Origin: Blastobasis lacticolella
Taxonomy: Eukaryota; Arthropoda; Insecta; Lepidoptera; Blastobasidae
NCBI GenBank assembly: GCA_905147135.1
Contig: LR990056.1
Span: forward strand, 8,566,001-8,630,000
Reading direction: 5' to 3'
Length of the DNA: 64,000 nt
In this document: one piece after another, positions 24,301 through 36,292 of the stretch
How positions within the stretch are numbered: the stretch's first letter is position 1
How the letters are laid out: each line of letters opens with the position of its first letter
The notes under the pieces: model-generated
Told to the model about the DNA's origin: nothing
Seen by the model: only the letters and a program-made list of their open reading frames with translations
Databases searched by the model: none
Made by a program: the position numbers and the translations under genes

Positions 24301-27300
24301 GACAATAGGTTTAACAGCTTAGTCCTCTCATTGTCAAGGCAGCTGCGGTTTTGTATTTTAAGGGTTGTAAAGGAAGCTTTAACCTACCGCTGTCTATATC
24401 CATCCATCAATACCTACCAAGCTTATTATAACAAGAAAAATCGACTTACGTATTCATTGAACGCGTCCAACAGCATGTCTGCGACCGCGCACTCGCCGCG
24501 CGCACAATCTTCCCTCGGCATTGTGCGCAGTGTGCGCCCAACGCCTGTGTCCTCGGCCTCGCGCACCAACTGCGTGTACGGCTCGAGTTGCGACTTTATC
24601 TCTGGGTCTGTAGAGTCGATAATCGATTGAGTAAAGTTAATCTCTTAGGGTCGGATTTCGACGGAGTGGCGGCAAAGATTAGTGTTGTCGCGGCTTTGAT
24701 TTCAATTCGACATTTATGGGTACCTGTTACGTAGGTCAGATTAAGCGAGGAATTCGGACGGGTTCAGTGAAGCTTTTTCTACGGACAAACCATTGTTGAC
24801 GAAAATCTTCGACCTTCATTGGGCGCAGACTTGGCCGTGGTGAACAATATCATAAAATGGGTTGGCATTGCCGTGACGCAATTTCATTATAAATACCAAA
24901 TAGAAAAGCACCTGGAAAGCACCTGAACTAACATATCTAATAATAGAGATAAATAAATGCTATACACGTACTTATGTACGTTACGTTATAATGATTATTA
25001 CCAACATATTTATTATTATTATTATCTGGTACCTATAAGAAAAGAGCACTCGAGGGAGGCCTATCAGCAAGCAATAGATCGACATCGTTGAGTCGTGTGC
25101 GAGAGCCAATGGCTTGAGACGGGAGGATAGGATACCGAAGGCCGGGCGAAGTGGAGAAGTAAGACTGGGAAAACGGACCCTGGCAGAATCCGGTTGATGA
25201 TGACTCATTTTTTCTATTTGTTCTCTGTTATCAACACTTTGATCTCTAATCCTGAACATTATGGCTTATCGGCCAAATTCTTGTGCATAAGTCTCCGTCA
25301 GTTTTTTTTTTTTAGTTGAATTTTTCGAACCCTTAGTCAGTGGACTCATAGACTGACGTATTTCTGTAGGACCTTAGGGCTCTCAAACCATCCAATACCA
25401 AAAGTAAAAGGTTAAAAGCACTGGCCCACTCCACTGTTCCACTAACCGAGACACTAGTCCACTTTTTTACGGTATCTCATTTTTTAGCCATATCGAGTAA
25501 TTTATTCCAGGTATAGTGAGAACCATGATCCACAATTGGCCGGTTATGGCTGGCAACAGGCTGCCATTATCTTTCGATAAGAGCAGAGCCGCGGGAAATG
25601 TAGCTGCTTAATAATACCTGCTGTTAAATAAATTATTTTGAGACCGTGACCCTTTTTAATGATTATTACGTATGTAGGTAATTTACATAACTTCTATAGA
25701 ATCGACAAGTGTTGTACGCTACGCCAGCTGCTGTACGCCATTTAGGTACTTACTGACAACTTATGACGACATGAAATGCCATTAGGTGGTAGGACTGTGT
25801 CAAGTCAGGAGTTCGCCTGGGCAAGCAACAAAGCTAGCATTGTTGTGTTCCGGGTTGAAGGATAAGGTAGCCAGCGCAATTACCGGTATGAGGCATTTCA
25901 TCTTAGTCCTCACAGTGATAACGCAGTTGCGGTTCCGCATTTTTGTTGCCAGTAACTTATATGCATGAATCGTAGCTGTTACGACAGCAGTTACCGCTTA
26001 CCATCAGATGGGCTCTCTGCTTGTTTGTCACAACGTAGCATAAAAAAACCAAAGATATTTTATGTAAAATTGGTTGGCCAAGGCAAGCCAAACAAAGTTC
26101 CTTCTACAAAGCCAAACTCCACAAACTCTGCATTTAGGTTGCATTCGTATCAGATAATTGTCTCTGATTGAACTTCGTTTGATTCTATAAAACGGCCAAG
26201 CTATATTTTCTGGGCAAAAAGTAGAGGTGAAATATTTTAGTATAGTGAGATAGACTACACTGTAAAATCAAGAAAAATATTAATAAAATATGTAAATATG
26301 TAAAACGCACGCAAGCACGAACTCGCACAAAAGCACGGACGTATTGACGCAATACAGCACGTATTGACGCAAGTGCGCACGCATTCATGCACCGACCATT
26401 ACACCTACCGGTCGGTCGAAGTGAAGGTTCCAACCAATAAACTTACAATAAAATATACCATGCAGAAATAAAGAAAACTGACATAAAAACGTATACAATC
26501 CCGATACCAGATCCAGGTTTAGTTCATAATATCAACCGAAAGACGCCCACTGCTATGCACACTTGCACAGGCATCCCCAGATAACTCCAGGTTTAGTTAC
26601 AATAGAAAAATTGCGCGATCGACATAGCTGGACGTTAGACTGGAGTATGTACGCTAAGAGTCCTGTTTAAAGAAAAATAGCAAAAAAAGAAAGCTTTGTA
26701 TTCTGCATTTATATTTACCTTCTGGTACTGAACGATTCAGGGGTATCAGAGTGCCATCCCACGCCACGAAGTCGCCTCGCGGATCGAAGTATACGGATAA
26801 GTTGCCCACGAAGCGAGTGAAGGAGAAAGCTTGCACAATAACCACCTGAAATTAACAAAGAATAACGTAAGAAATGAGCGCACCATGGTGTGGTTTGCGA
26901 TAGGACATTTCATTTGAAGAAAAACTCTTTATTGCACACACAAAAGTGAAATATACACAATAGAGAAAAAAAACAAATTATATGCGCGCAAAGGCAGCCT
27001 TATTGCTTTAAGCGATCTCTTCCAGACAATCTAAGGAACCTTAGGAAGGTATATTTTGTGTTACGCAAATCGAAAGAGCTACGAGTGCTACGCAGACAAT
27101 AGACGTTTAAGGACTATTAAATTATTTTAGATCCAGTCTATGTCCATTCCTCAAATAATTAGAAGTTAATTTAAATTCTAAGGAAAATCACCCTTTTGGC
27201 GTTGTAGGTCATTTTCTTGAAAAGTCAATTTAGGAGAAACTCATGGTCGTTTCAAGTAATTTTCTAGGTTGGTCATCTTCTCAGTAGGTCAATTTCGAGG

Positions 27301-30300
27301 GACGTCATTTCCTGGTTTTGTCATATTTTTATATTGCGACAGTTTTCAAGTACTTCCCTTACTAGTCAGATAGCTTACCTGGTGTTGTTTATCCGCACTA
27401 CTCTCTACGAACACAGGGTATGGAGGTGTCACACTTTCATCCCTGTGAGAGTGTCCACCAACAATTATATCCACGTAGTGGCCCAACTCCCTCGCCAGTT
27501 GTCTGAAAATCATATTTTTGTGCTTTCACGCTTCTTCTGCTATAAAAAAATTTATATTCATCTTGTCATCTTAATGTCACGGTTGTGCACTCGCGCACAA
27601 GGGCCCGGGATCTTAACTATGATCCACGATTAGGCACATCAGATAATGAAAGTGAAAGGATTGCCATCTGACCTCCGTTACCCAGATATTAGGCGAACCT
27701 GACCAAAATGGATCATGGTTACACATTCAGTCGTTTGAATGTGCAGGTTTCATCACGATGTTTTCCCTCACCGTAAGAGCATCAGTTAGTATTCAACTAA
27801 TGTACATAACTCAGAAAAGAGTCATTGGTACATGGCCACAGTAGGATTCGAACCAGGTAACTCTTGCCATATCCACGCAATGCCATATTACGCTCTTCTG
27901 CCATATCCAAGGTTTATGGGAAAGGTTAGAGATTGGAGAGGGTTACTACTTATTTACTCACTTATCGACATCCATCCCACAGTGAGACAGGACTATGATT
28001 ATGTCTACTCCGCGATCAGTTAGATCCTTGGCCTCCTGTTTGGCTGCCGCTATTGGATCGGTAAATACCACTTTACCAGATGACGACAGAACCTGTAAAC
28101 AAGAACTTCATAATTTTTATTGCATTCCTTCATTAAATACCCTATTTATTGTCATTTTGATCAAGTATATAACCCACAAAAATAATAGTAAAAGCCAAAT
28201 TTCTGCCCAAAAATTAGTTAGTTTTGTGTCTTAAGCTGATTTTTCAAACAAACATTTATGTACTAAGTTCTATCGTTTCATCATCTTAGCTTCAATGTCC
28301 CAGCTGTGCTCTCGCGCACAAGGGCCCGGGGCCGCCTTGACCATGATCCAGTATTTGGCAGATTAGGAAATTACAGTGGAGCAACTGCCGTCTGACCACC
28401 GCGACCCTACTACCAGGAGAACCTGACCAGATTAAATCATGGTTAAGCATTCAGTCACCTGAATGTGTAGGTTTCATCACGATGTTTTTCCTCACCGTAA
28501 GAGTATCGGTTCATGTTCAACATAACTCAGAAAAGAGTTATTGGATCGTGATTACAGTCATTGGATCATCACAGTCATTCAGTCGCAAGTCGCCATATCC
28601 CGCAGGGTTAAGTTACCTCTTTCACTTTGTCCACCTATACTCATTAACCTATTCATACAAGCATCTATTACTCTATCTACTTCGTTCTAATTTTTAAATA
28701 GGTACCTTGGTATCGGGCGTAATGATCCCAATTATGCCGATCTTCCGACCCTTTCTTTCCACAACCACGTGTGGCTTGCAAAGGCCATACATTAGGAACT
28801 CTTTGTTTGTGTCTATGTTCGCTGCCACCACGGGCGCGTTCAATGTAGCTAAGTAGGGCACCAGGCCCACTATGCCATCGTCGAAGTCATGGTTGCCGAT
28901 TGCCTGCAATTAGACGTCTACAATTACTGATAATTCGCAAATACTGTCGAGTACGATGGAATGGGCTTAGTTTGATTAGTCGAGAGACATTGATCACTTA
29001 CTTTTCTCTATTAATCAAGTGTTATTTTCATGGAACACTGATAAGTGAATATACTCAAAATCAGCAATATTATTTCCTTTAGCAGAGAAAAGTAAGTGAT
29101 AAAATAATGTCTCCCGGCAAATCAAAGTAACCCCAGTCCACAGTACCTACCTATACACAACTCTTGGGTGTGATATTTATTGAATGACCTACGCTGTTAT
29201 TTTTCTTATGCCCGATCTAAACTTAAGCGACGCTTAGTAAGATATTCCTAAACATTTATGAAGGCCCGTGGTTTCACCTGAAGTTGGTGTTGATGCAATA
29301 TTACAACTTGTAAGGAATACGAGTATCTTACATAATTTAGGCGTCAACTTACAAGACTTCGTTCCAATTTGTTGACGGTTGAAAAATATATCTAATATCT
29401 TTATCAATAAATACATTTTGATTCACCTGTAACTTTGTCAGCAACAATCCTCTGATTTCAATGATTGAATAAATAAATAATCAAATAAATAATCGTGGAC
29501 AAATTCACACAGCGCCATCTAGCCCCAAAGTAAGCAAAGCTTGTGTTATGGGTGCTAGATAACTGATAAACTACTTACATACTTTTTTTTTTAAATACAT
29601 ACTTATTATACATAGAACACCCAGACCCGTAACAGAAATTAAAATTCATCATTTCAATTTCTGCCCGGCCGGGAATCAAACCCGGGACCTCTTGCGTGGC
29701 AGACCGGCATGTTGACCACTGAACCACTCAGGTCGTCATTGAAATTGTTACTTCTGCGATTACGTATGATTGATTTAACTTTTTTAGCAACTGAACCTAT
29801 GCAATCGATGATACTGAATCGCAAAAGTAACAATATCAATCATTGAAATCAGAGAATTGTTGACAACAGAGTTACGAAATTAGTACGAAGAAGTAAGAAA
29901 TACGTAATTAGCGTATGGACAACGTAGTGGATGGGTTTGTCTATCATAATGAAATTAAAACTTACATGGGCGTCATGCGGTAGGAGATTCATGAAATGCT
30001 GAGTGACGTTCCACTTGAGCAACGTGTACCAATACGTGCCCTGGAAACTGTCACCAGCATTCAACAGTACCGCATCAGGTTTCTCCCTGAAGAGAGCCTT
30101 CACCTCGTAGTATAGTCTTGGGAATCCCCCGAGGCAAGAGTCGTTGTTGAACTTGCATTTTATGGCGTCTATTGTTGATTCTTCGAATCTGGTGGTGGAG
30201 AAAGAATTAGTACTTGTATCTTAAAGAAGCTCAAATAAGATGAAATAATAAATCGCGGTCTTTAATTGATAAGTACGGATGTTTTACAAATTCATTCATA

Positions 30301-33300
30301 ATTTCGATGTAGTGTATTTCCTCATTCTAGCCGTCAATGCCGGCCCCTGCCAAGGTCGGCTGGTATATCTAGTATATTTTATTAAGAATGAAAAATAAAT
30401 ACTAGATAACAGCGGGTAGGTAAACAGGCAAGTGGGCCACCTGATGGAAAGTGGTCACCGCTGCCTATAGACATCAGCGACTCCAGGGGCGTCAAGTATG
30501 TCTCCTGTCTCCGGGCAATATTCAATCACATAAAGATTGGAACTTTACCAAAGCTGATTTCACCTTACTTTACGAGTTACTAGATGAAGTCTGTTGGGAT
30601 GACGTAACAAATATTCAGGATGTTGATAATGCAATAGACATGTTTTACTACATAATTTATAATATTTTTGATTCGTGCGTACCAAACAAAATTAGGTCTA
30701 AAACTCACCATAGGCAGTACCCTACTTGGTTTACATCAGATATTATTAAATGACTAAAATATAAAGCTAGATTACACAAACTATGGAAATCTAAAAACTG
30801 TGTAGATTACTATAATAAATTTAGTGATTTGCGAACACGACTTAAAAGAGGCCTATGAATCTTACACTACTGAAGTTGAATATAAAATTAAAGATAACCC
30901 GAAAGCCTTTTGGCAACATGTGAACAATCTGCAATATACTGGAGGGTTTCAAGCTAGTGTTTCCTAACTTACTCGATCCCAAAAAAATAATCAATGCACA
31001 ATTTTCTAGCCCCAAATCAAATTATATCCACATACACAGCATTACTGATTTAGATATTGTAAAAGCAATTGATAAATTGAAACCAAGAAGTGCCATAGGA
31101 CCAGATGGTATTCCCGCTTATGTAATAAAAGGATGCAAAAATTATTGTTACATCCCTTAAGACACATCTTTAACTTATGTCCTTAAAATGGTAAATATCC
31201 AACACAATGGAAGATATCGCGTGTTACACCTATACAAAAGATGTTACACTAGTGGACAATTACAGACCTATAGCTGTATTATCTTCCTTTGCAAAAGTTC
31301 TCGAATCAATTTTCTACACTAATATATATCCACAAACTAAACCGTTCTTATCGGACGTACAACATGGTTTTAGGCATGGACGATCTATTGACACTAGTCT
31401 CTTAAATATTACAGATGTTATTTCAAGTCATATGGATACTGGTACTCAAACAGATGTTATATATTTAGACTTCAGGAAAGCAATGACATCCGACATTTGA
31501 CAGGGTAGACAATGACATCCTATTAACTAAACTTGACGACATAGGTTTTAGCCCCAAATTAATAACTCTATTCGCGGATTACTTACGTGACCGACAACAG
31601 TTCGTAAAACACGGTCCATACATTTAATTTCAACACCATATCATACACGTTCGGGAGTTAGTCAAGGTTCCATTCTTGGACCATTTTTATTTAATTTAAC
31701 GATTAACGATCTTTGTAAAGTGGTCAAACACAGCAAATGTTTACTATATGCTGAAGACCTCAAAGTATTTCGCCCCATCAAACAGATCAGTGACTGTGAT
31801 TTTCTTCAGGAAGATATTAACGCTATAGTCCAGTGGAGTTTAGACAATAAAATGTGTTTCAATATAGCTAAGTGTTCCATAATGAACTTTACTCGCTCCC
31901 TAAAACCTATCCACCGAGATTATTACCTGGATATGGAAGTCATTACGAGAGCACACTAGGTTAAAGATTTGGGCGTCACCTTTGACATCGCGTTAACTTT
32001 TAATGATCATATAAGATCTACTGTAGGTGACTGTTATCGCCGCCTAGGATTCATCATTCGCAATTGTAATGAATGCTGAATTTTCATTCTCTGGAAACAA
32101 GACGCATCCATCAGTCTCTCCAACTAGCCTGTCATCTGATGCGCGGTGAATCGGACTGCCCTGAGCTAGTGACGAAAGCGTGCAGTCTGTACGTCCCCGA
32201 CCGTTACGTACTTCCTTTTGTTTTTTTATATTTGCTTCTTTTATATCTAGTTTTACTGTTTATTTTGTTTACATTAATTAGGCATAAGCTATGTATGTAA
32301 ACTTATTTGAAATAAATAAATAAATGCCCACCCGCCCCACCCAACACCCACCTCTATGAAACGTACTCTGGCACCAAAAATGCCCCTTCATCGCCAAATC
32401 CCCATAATACTAGTTGAATTAATATTAAGGTGTTCTGTAAGGTGAAGGTACTTCCGCAGTCAATAGTTAGATTTTACACCCTGCACCGCTAATTATTTCA
32501 AAAAAGTTACCTTATACTTGCGAATTCTAAATGTTCGCCAGTTGTAAATAAATGCAAGTTTGCAATAAAGTGTAGATATGCTATAAAATAGAGCGTCAGT
32601 GGTCGAGTGGTTAAGTATACGACTCGTAAGCGAAAGGTACCTGGTTCGAATCCCACTGCAGCCATGTACCAATGACTAATATCTGAGTTATGTACATTAG
32701 TTGAATGCTAACCGATACTCTTACGGTTATCGAAAACATCGTGATGAAACCTGCACATTCAGGCGACTGAATTTGTAACCATGATCCAATCTGCTCAGGT
32801 TCCCCTGGTAGCAGGGTCACGGAGCCAAGATGGCAGTCGCTCCACTGTAATTATCTGATCTGCCAAATCCTGGATCTTGATCAAGGCGGACCGGGCCGTG
32901 CACGAGAACACCACCGGATACTTTCCGGATACGTAATACTTTCTTATCTCCGTTTATGGCAGACGATATTTCTGAACGGGTGTAATAATAAGCAGTTAAA
33001 TCGCTATTTACATTGGGTTTATCAAAGCAAATTCAATTATGAACTCAGTTAATAGTACCGATTGAACTATTAAAGCCATTTCAATGTCATTAACTGGGGA
33101 ATAGAGTAAATAACTGTGTAGGATATTAAAATGTCATTGGCTTTCTTCTAACCTTTCTTTATTGCCATTAAGTGTGTAATCTTAAATGATGATAAAATAG
33201 TTAAGAAGCATCGGTGGCCGAGTGGTTAGGGGATCCGACTCGTAAGCGAGAGGTATCGGGTTCGAATCCCGCTGCGGCCATATACCAATGACTCTTTTCT

Positions 33301-35625
33301 GAGTTTTGTATATTAGTTGAATACTAACCGATGTACTTACGACGAGGGAAAACATCGTGATGAAACCTGCACATTCAGGGATAATTAATTATATATCGCG
33401 CATTGTCTCTAGGTTCCTGGTAAAATATCTCACAACAAAACTTCGATAAAATATTTAACACATATACTTAAAACATCCTCATCACGTAAATTTTTGAAAA
33501 CAAATTGAATACCTATCACTGATAAATTTCTAATATTAGCAATATCTCAGACAAACTTCGTTAATCGTCAGGTATGCCGTAAACTTGTTTGTTAAGTCAA
33601 GTAGGTGCCTCAGCTTAGTTAAATGTATGACGTGGGGTCTATTCATTCTGCAGCTGTACCTACAGGTTTTAAACCCCGTACCCTATATACGAGTATTATG
33701 TGATGATTTATCTGCTCTCATATTTATCTTTATTCTGTAGCTGACTCTATATACCTACATATTTAGTTTCATTACACTTGCGGATAGAATTAGAATACAT
33801 TGAATACTGCAGTTCAAAACATTAAACGTGAACTGGCCAAAAACAATTTTCCGAAAACCATGACAAGGGGTCTACGAGGCATTAAAATTGGAAACCTTTG
33901 GGCTCTGCTTTATAGAATGACCTAAAATAATAATTCGGGCGCATCCGGAATTCTCCGTGCAAACTATGTATTACGTGATGGAATATTAAGAATTACCTTA
34001 GAATAGTACCTATCCCCTGGCACTAAGCCGAATGATTGTTATATTTAACAACTCAAGTCACGTAGGTATTAACATATACGTAGGCATTTTTTCTCATCGC
34101 AGTAAGTCCTGATTCTTGGACAAATTCACTTAACGTAATCTAGCCCCAAACTAGACAACTGCTATAACTACCTAAGTACTACGTAATTTATAAAACTTAC
34201 TGCTCTCCCGCTCTACCGCTAACACGGAACCAAACCCGTTACCCCTGTATATAGCAGACGACATGTTAACCACTCAGCTACTTGATCGTAATAGGGTAGA
34301 GTTGGCATTTTTGGCTTGTAAATTTTTATTTACCAATAAAACTGAAATTTAAATTGAAATACCGCGCCGTAAATAATTTCGCGCATGTGCAATGCATATG
34401 CACATTGTTCATATCACAAAAACTATGCACTAGTTGCGAATCCCAGTACTAAAATAACCTTACCCGCTTCCCTAAGCGCACAGGCAGCCCTTTCGGAGAG
34501 GTCATCGAAAGTCGACATGCTACGCAAGTTAATACGGGTAATTTGGATAAGACCTGTACCCTACCCTACCCAATACAGTAACACATTGAACCTAAACATT
34601 TGAAATGCAAATACGCTGTACAGTTTATGTGAGGAATAAATTATTCTATAAGGCCATCTGTAATAATTTTTTTCTATCTTATTTACTTACGAGTAAGTAC
34701 TTAGCATCGGGAAGGTGTATGTCATACCTCGTATTGACTCGCTCTAACAGTCTATTAAAACCATAATTACTTACCAATCAGTAAAAAACAAGCAGTCAGC
34801 CCACCTGTTGAAAAGTGGTAACTCTCGTCCGTAACACAGTGATTCATGTAATAATGCGCGTAACATAAATGCAGAAAGGACTACAGCGGTTGCGTTGCGT
34901 ATACCACATGGCAGTGATTTCATTAGGTATGTAGATATCCTATAGCTGTCTTGCTGCTAGTGGCGTGCTTGACATCACCGGTAAAAACTTCACCTAAAGC
35001 CAGACCAGGAATTTATGGTCAATGTGGCAATGGCGAACACAATCCATATTTCGATATATAATCAACGAAATAAACCGAAATCCAACTCACATATCTACTT
35101 CTTCAGATTTCGGCGAAAGCTGAAAATGTACCTACGGAAGTCAGATTTCGCTTGATTTCGATTGATATAATGTCGAAATAATATTGATTGTGTCTTCCAT
35201 TACCCTGATTGCCATTGACGTGTCGCCATATTGCGGATTTTTTTAGAACTCATTTCTTAAACTGGCAGCAACAATAGCTCCCTCTTGAGGCAGATAGGTA
35301 TCAATTACATTTCTGGTCAAGCTTTCATACGTAATGTCAGTACCTAATAAATACCTTGGAAAACAGACATCTAGAAACTGGAGACTTTTAAATTGTCCAA
35401 TTAAAGAACTAGGTAAGTAGATAAGTGGATATTTATTCATATTCAATTTCATATTTATTTGCTTCCATAAAGATAATATAATAACACATACCTTGCGTGG
35501 AAATCATTGTAATGAATGACATCCAGTCTGTAAGGTTCTTCCGGAGACACATCAAGCCCGCACACACAATAAATGATCCAAATGCACAAAAATAGAGTCG
35601 AATGAACTTTCTTATCCATTTTCAT
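18334..35625 (-). CDS. Secreted 5'-nucleotidase (apyrase/CD73 family)
   Basis: Predicted to hydrolyse extracellular nucleotides with a two-metal centre. Exons on the minus strand: 35492-35625, 29966-30188, 28706-28903, 27962-28092, 27379-27502, 26719-26845, 24450-24607, 23833-23914, 21478-21633, 19945-20108, 18334-18459; 540 residues with no break. Residues 1-24 look like a signal peptide (basic start, then LFLCIWIIYCVCG). Metal/phosphate motifs are NDFHAR (40-45), NAGDSFQGT (88-96), GNHDFD (122-127), LSHCGMD (H222) and GGHSHR (244-249). In the C-terminal domain CARGEC (347-352) and GGDGYT (494-499) are kept. The position of the NGGxR motif reads QQSQVR (381-386). The chain ends GRITINF with no hydrophobic GPI-anchor tail, so a soluble secreted form is inferred. 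A second ATG lies at codon 3; the first is used. Confidence 0.95.
19028..19225 (-). mobile_element. SINE family 2, 3' part
   Basis: Inverted body fragment: ATCATGATCCAGGATTTGGC, AATTACAGTGGAGCGACTTC and GATACATAACTCAGAAAAG. The tRNA head is missing. It lies in the last intron of the nucleotidase. Confidence 0.7.
19394..19645 (+). mobile_element. tRNA-headed SINE (family 1)
   Basis: Full copy: head TTGACGACCTGAGTGGTTCA, B box GGGTTCGATTCCC, body TTACGGGTCTGGGTGTTCTA, 3' end GGGGCTAGATGGCGCTGTGT. It lies in the last intron of the nucleotidase, antisense to it. Confidence 0.85.
20518..20723. mobile_element. MITE with about 65-bp inverted ends
   Basis: The left end reads TAATTACGTAACTCTGTTGC, CAATTATTGAAATTGTTACT and TTTTGCGATTA. 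The right end is the near-complement, ending CAGCATTATGTAATTAC. A second copy at 29428-29882 carries a SINE. Located in intron 9 of the nucleotidase. Confidence 0.75.
21040..21298 (+). mobile_element. 3' end of a jockey-like retrotransposon
   Basis: One frame gives TTRRFERTFLVRTIRMWNEL, then PATVFPLDYDMGSFKRYIR. This is the classic carboxyl end of jockey/CR1 ORF2 (RxxxxWNxLP...FK; established). It is followed by GGTGACCACATTCCATCAGG and a poly-A run. It shows that the dispersed CATCAGGTGG poly-A repeats in this window derive from such 3' ends. A 5'-truncated copy (inference). Confidence 0.75.
21310..21450 (-). mobile_element. Second retrotransposon ORF2 tail, inverted
   Basis: The minus strand carries YVFPLRYNLGFFKRHVYW, the same ORF2 tail as the neighbouring copy but more decayed. 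The two are tail-to-tail, meeting at the poly-A near 21298. It ends close to exon 9 of the nucleotidase (21478-21633). Confidence 0.6.
21760..21900. repeat. Palindromic element, GTCCTAATTGGCAA ends
   Basis: Left end TTGTCCTAATTGGCAATTGT. Right end CCGTTGCCAATTAGGACAGT, its near-complement. The interior carries a GTACGATGG block and GGTCGCACGACC. Shorter relatives are at 24180-24241 and 4523-4600. Confidence 0.65.
22118..22365 (-). mobile_element. 3' end of a jockey-like retrotransposon, inverted
   Basis: A T-rich start then GAAAGTGGTCACAGCCGCCT. The minus strand encodes PQYFLWTMTWDCSRGILEV-like sequence in a shifted frame, parallel to the copy at 21040-21298. A 5'-truncated insertion in intron 8 of the nucleotidase. 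Confidence 0.7.
22409..22420 (+). repeat. G homopolymer (12)
   Basis: Run of 12 G. A second run of 13 G is at 22866-22878, and a C-rich run is at 23730-23745. Length is likely unreliable in the assembly. Confidence 0.7.
22915..23085 (+). repeat. GAT-tailed dispersed retroposon, partial
   Basis: GGGCAACAGCATTTTCCATT, CTCCAACCCGCCTGCCAAGC, AACCTCCCCTTTCGTGGGAG, ending TGTGATGATGA. A same-strand open frame over it (22850-23290) is not a gene. Confidence 0.65.
23270..23520 (+). repeat. Degenerate GAGCTCGCT/GCTCGCTCATT repeats
   Basis: Three loosely spaced units share an ATTTTATGAGCC-like lead and a GAGCTCGCTACGCTCGCTCA-like block (near 23312, 23388 and 23480), each followed by TCATT. Non-coding, in intron 8 of the nucleotidase. 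Confidence 0.5.
24180..24241. repeat. Short palindromic element
   Basis: GCTGTCCTTATTGACAACGG, GACCATGGTC in the centre, then GTTGCCAATTTGGACAGC. Nearly the whole 62 bp is self-complementary. A minimal member of the family at 21760-21900. Confidence 0.7.
25060..25205 (+). repeat. Dispersed repeat fragment
   Basis: Contains ACCGAAGGCCGGGCGAAGTG, AAACGGACCCTGGCAGAATC and a GATGATGAC end, matching 4925-5048. Confidence 0.5.
25985..26048 (+). repeat. Poly-A-tailed dispersed repeat, short
   Basis: CAGTTACCGCTTACCATCAG, GCTTGTTTGTCAC, then an A run. Confidence 0.6.
27565..27868 (-). mobile_element. tRNA-headed SINE (family 2)
   Basis: Inverted near-complete copy: ATGTCACGGTTGTGCACTCG, AACTATGATCCACGATTAGG, GGTTTCATCACGATGTTTTC, AACTCAGAAAAGAGTCATTG. 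The B-box complement is GGATTCGAACC. It lies between exons 5 and 4 of the nucleotidase. Confidence 0.75.
28290..28545 (-). mobile_element. SINE family 2, partial
   Basis: TGTCCCAGCTGTGCTCTCGC, ACCATGATCCAGTATTTGGC, TAGGTTTCATCACGATGTTT, ending at AACTCAGAAAAGAG. The tRNA head is lost. Confidence 0.7.
29428..29882. mobile_element. MITE interrupted by a SINE
   Basis: Left end (about 29428-29469) TGTCAGCAACAATCCTCTGA then TTTCAATGATTGAA. The right part (29738-29882) starts ATTGAAATTGTTACTTCTGC and ends TTGACAACAGAGTTACG. Without the SINE it matches the copy at 20518-20723. Located between exons 3 and 2 of the nucleotidase. Confidence 0.75.
29470..29737 (-). mobile_element. tRNA-headed SINE (family 1) with ATTGAA target duplication
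   Basis: Full inverted copy running from TAAATAAATAATC to the head complement ACCACTCAGGTCGTC. It is flanked by ATTGAA on both sides (29464-29469 and 29738-29743). The interrupted MITE supplies the empty-site sequence. Confidence 0.85.
30410..30512 (-). repeat. Poly-A-type non-LTR 3' end, inverted
   Basis: AGGCAAGTGGGCCACCTGAT, AAAGTGGTCACCGCTGCCTA, then CAGGGGCGTCAAG. It abuts the reverse transcriptase that starts at about 30520. Confidence 0.6.
30520..32325 (+). mobile_element. Decayed non-LTR retrotransposon ORF2
   Basis: Consecutive fragments carry the expected order: WNFTKADFTLLYELLDEVCW at about 30538, then NPKAFWQHVNNLQYTGGF at 30898. DKLKPRSAIGPDGIPAYVIK follows at 31072. Next come DNYRPIAVLSSFAKVLESIF at 31255, QHGFRHGRS at 31360 and DVIYLDFRKA at 31455. 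A YAED box lies at about 31738 in place of YADD, and NKMCFNIAKCSIMNFTRS follows at 31846. The sequence ends in AATAAATAAATAAATG. Frameshifts and the D-to-E change show it is dead. It lies in intron 1 of the nucleotidase, antisense to that gene. Confidence 0.9.
32592..32900 (+). mobile_element. tRNA-headed SINE (family 2)
   Basis: The head CAGTGGTCGAGTGGTTAAGT (A box), CGACTCGTAAGCG and CTGGTTCGAATCCCACTGCA (B box) looks like a tRNA with a CGT anticodon. It is followed by a body without a tRNA acceptor stem, so it is not a functional tRNA. Located in intron 1 of the nucleotidase. Confidence 0.8.
33208..33382 (+). mobile_element. tRNA-headed SINE (family 2), 3'-truncated
   Basis: A well-kept head: GGTGGCCGAGTGGTTAGGGG, CGACTCGTAAGCGAGAGG, GGGTTCGAATCCCGCTGCGG. 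The body stops after CATCGTGATGAAACCTGCAC. The 3' half is absent. Confidence 0.8.
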
Positions 35626-36292
35626 GCACTTTAATGTTCCGATGACACGTTAACTTTAACTTTATTTAAATACTTAGCTACTTGTTACAACAAATTTAAA
35701 GATCAATACATACATAAATTAAATTAGCTATAACAACCCTGTCAACAAATTATATGTATTGATTATTCCTAAACGGTTAATTTTCATTTCGGAAAATTTC
35801 TCACGAAAATAATTTTGAAAACACTATATACGTCTGGCAGCCAGGTTTCCGACCGGCACATTGTTTGCTCTACAAATATGTACGTAAAAATACGTAACTC
35901 ATTAGCTTTATATAAATTCTCGTATCAGATATCAGCTGGGTAAGGATTGACTATTCAATTTCGTAGAGAAGATTGTGGGAAATCCAATCGAACACTTAAT
36001 TAACTTTTAATTAATGTAACACCTACGTACCCAAAATTACTTAAAAATTAGGTATTTGATTGCTTTGACCTGTGATTAGATAAAAAAACATCGATGTCTG
36101 AGGGTCACGTACAAACGAAAATTCAAAATGTCATCGAAATTCGATAAACCGTTTTGATGTTGATGCCAAGCCAGCCGAAAGATAGACCTCTGAACACTGA
36201 AAGCTGAACATCAAAAACAGAGGATAAGTAATTTAATTTACAATGGGTACCTACATAAGTATGTAGCAGCTCGGATTTTAAACCATGTAGGG

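Noticed and set aside
33208..33282. Possible functional tRNA-Thr (CGT)
   Set aside because: There is no matching acceptor stem, and the sequence continues into the SINE body shared with other copies.
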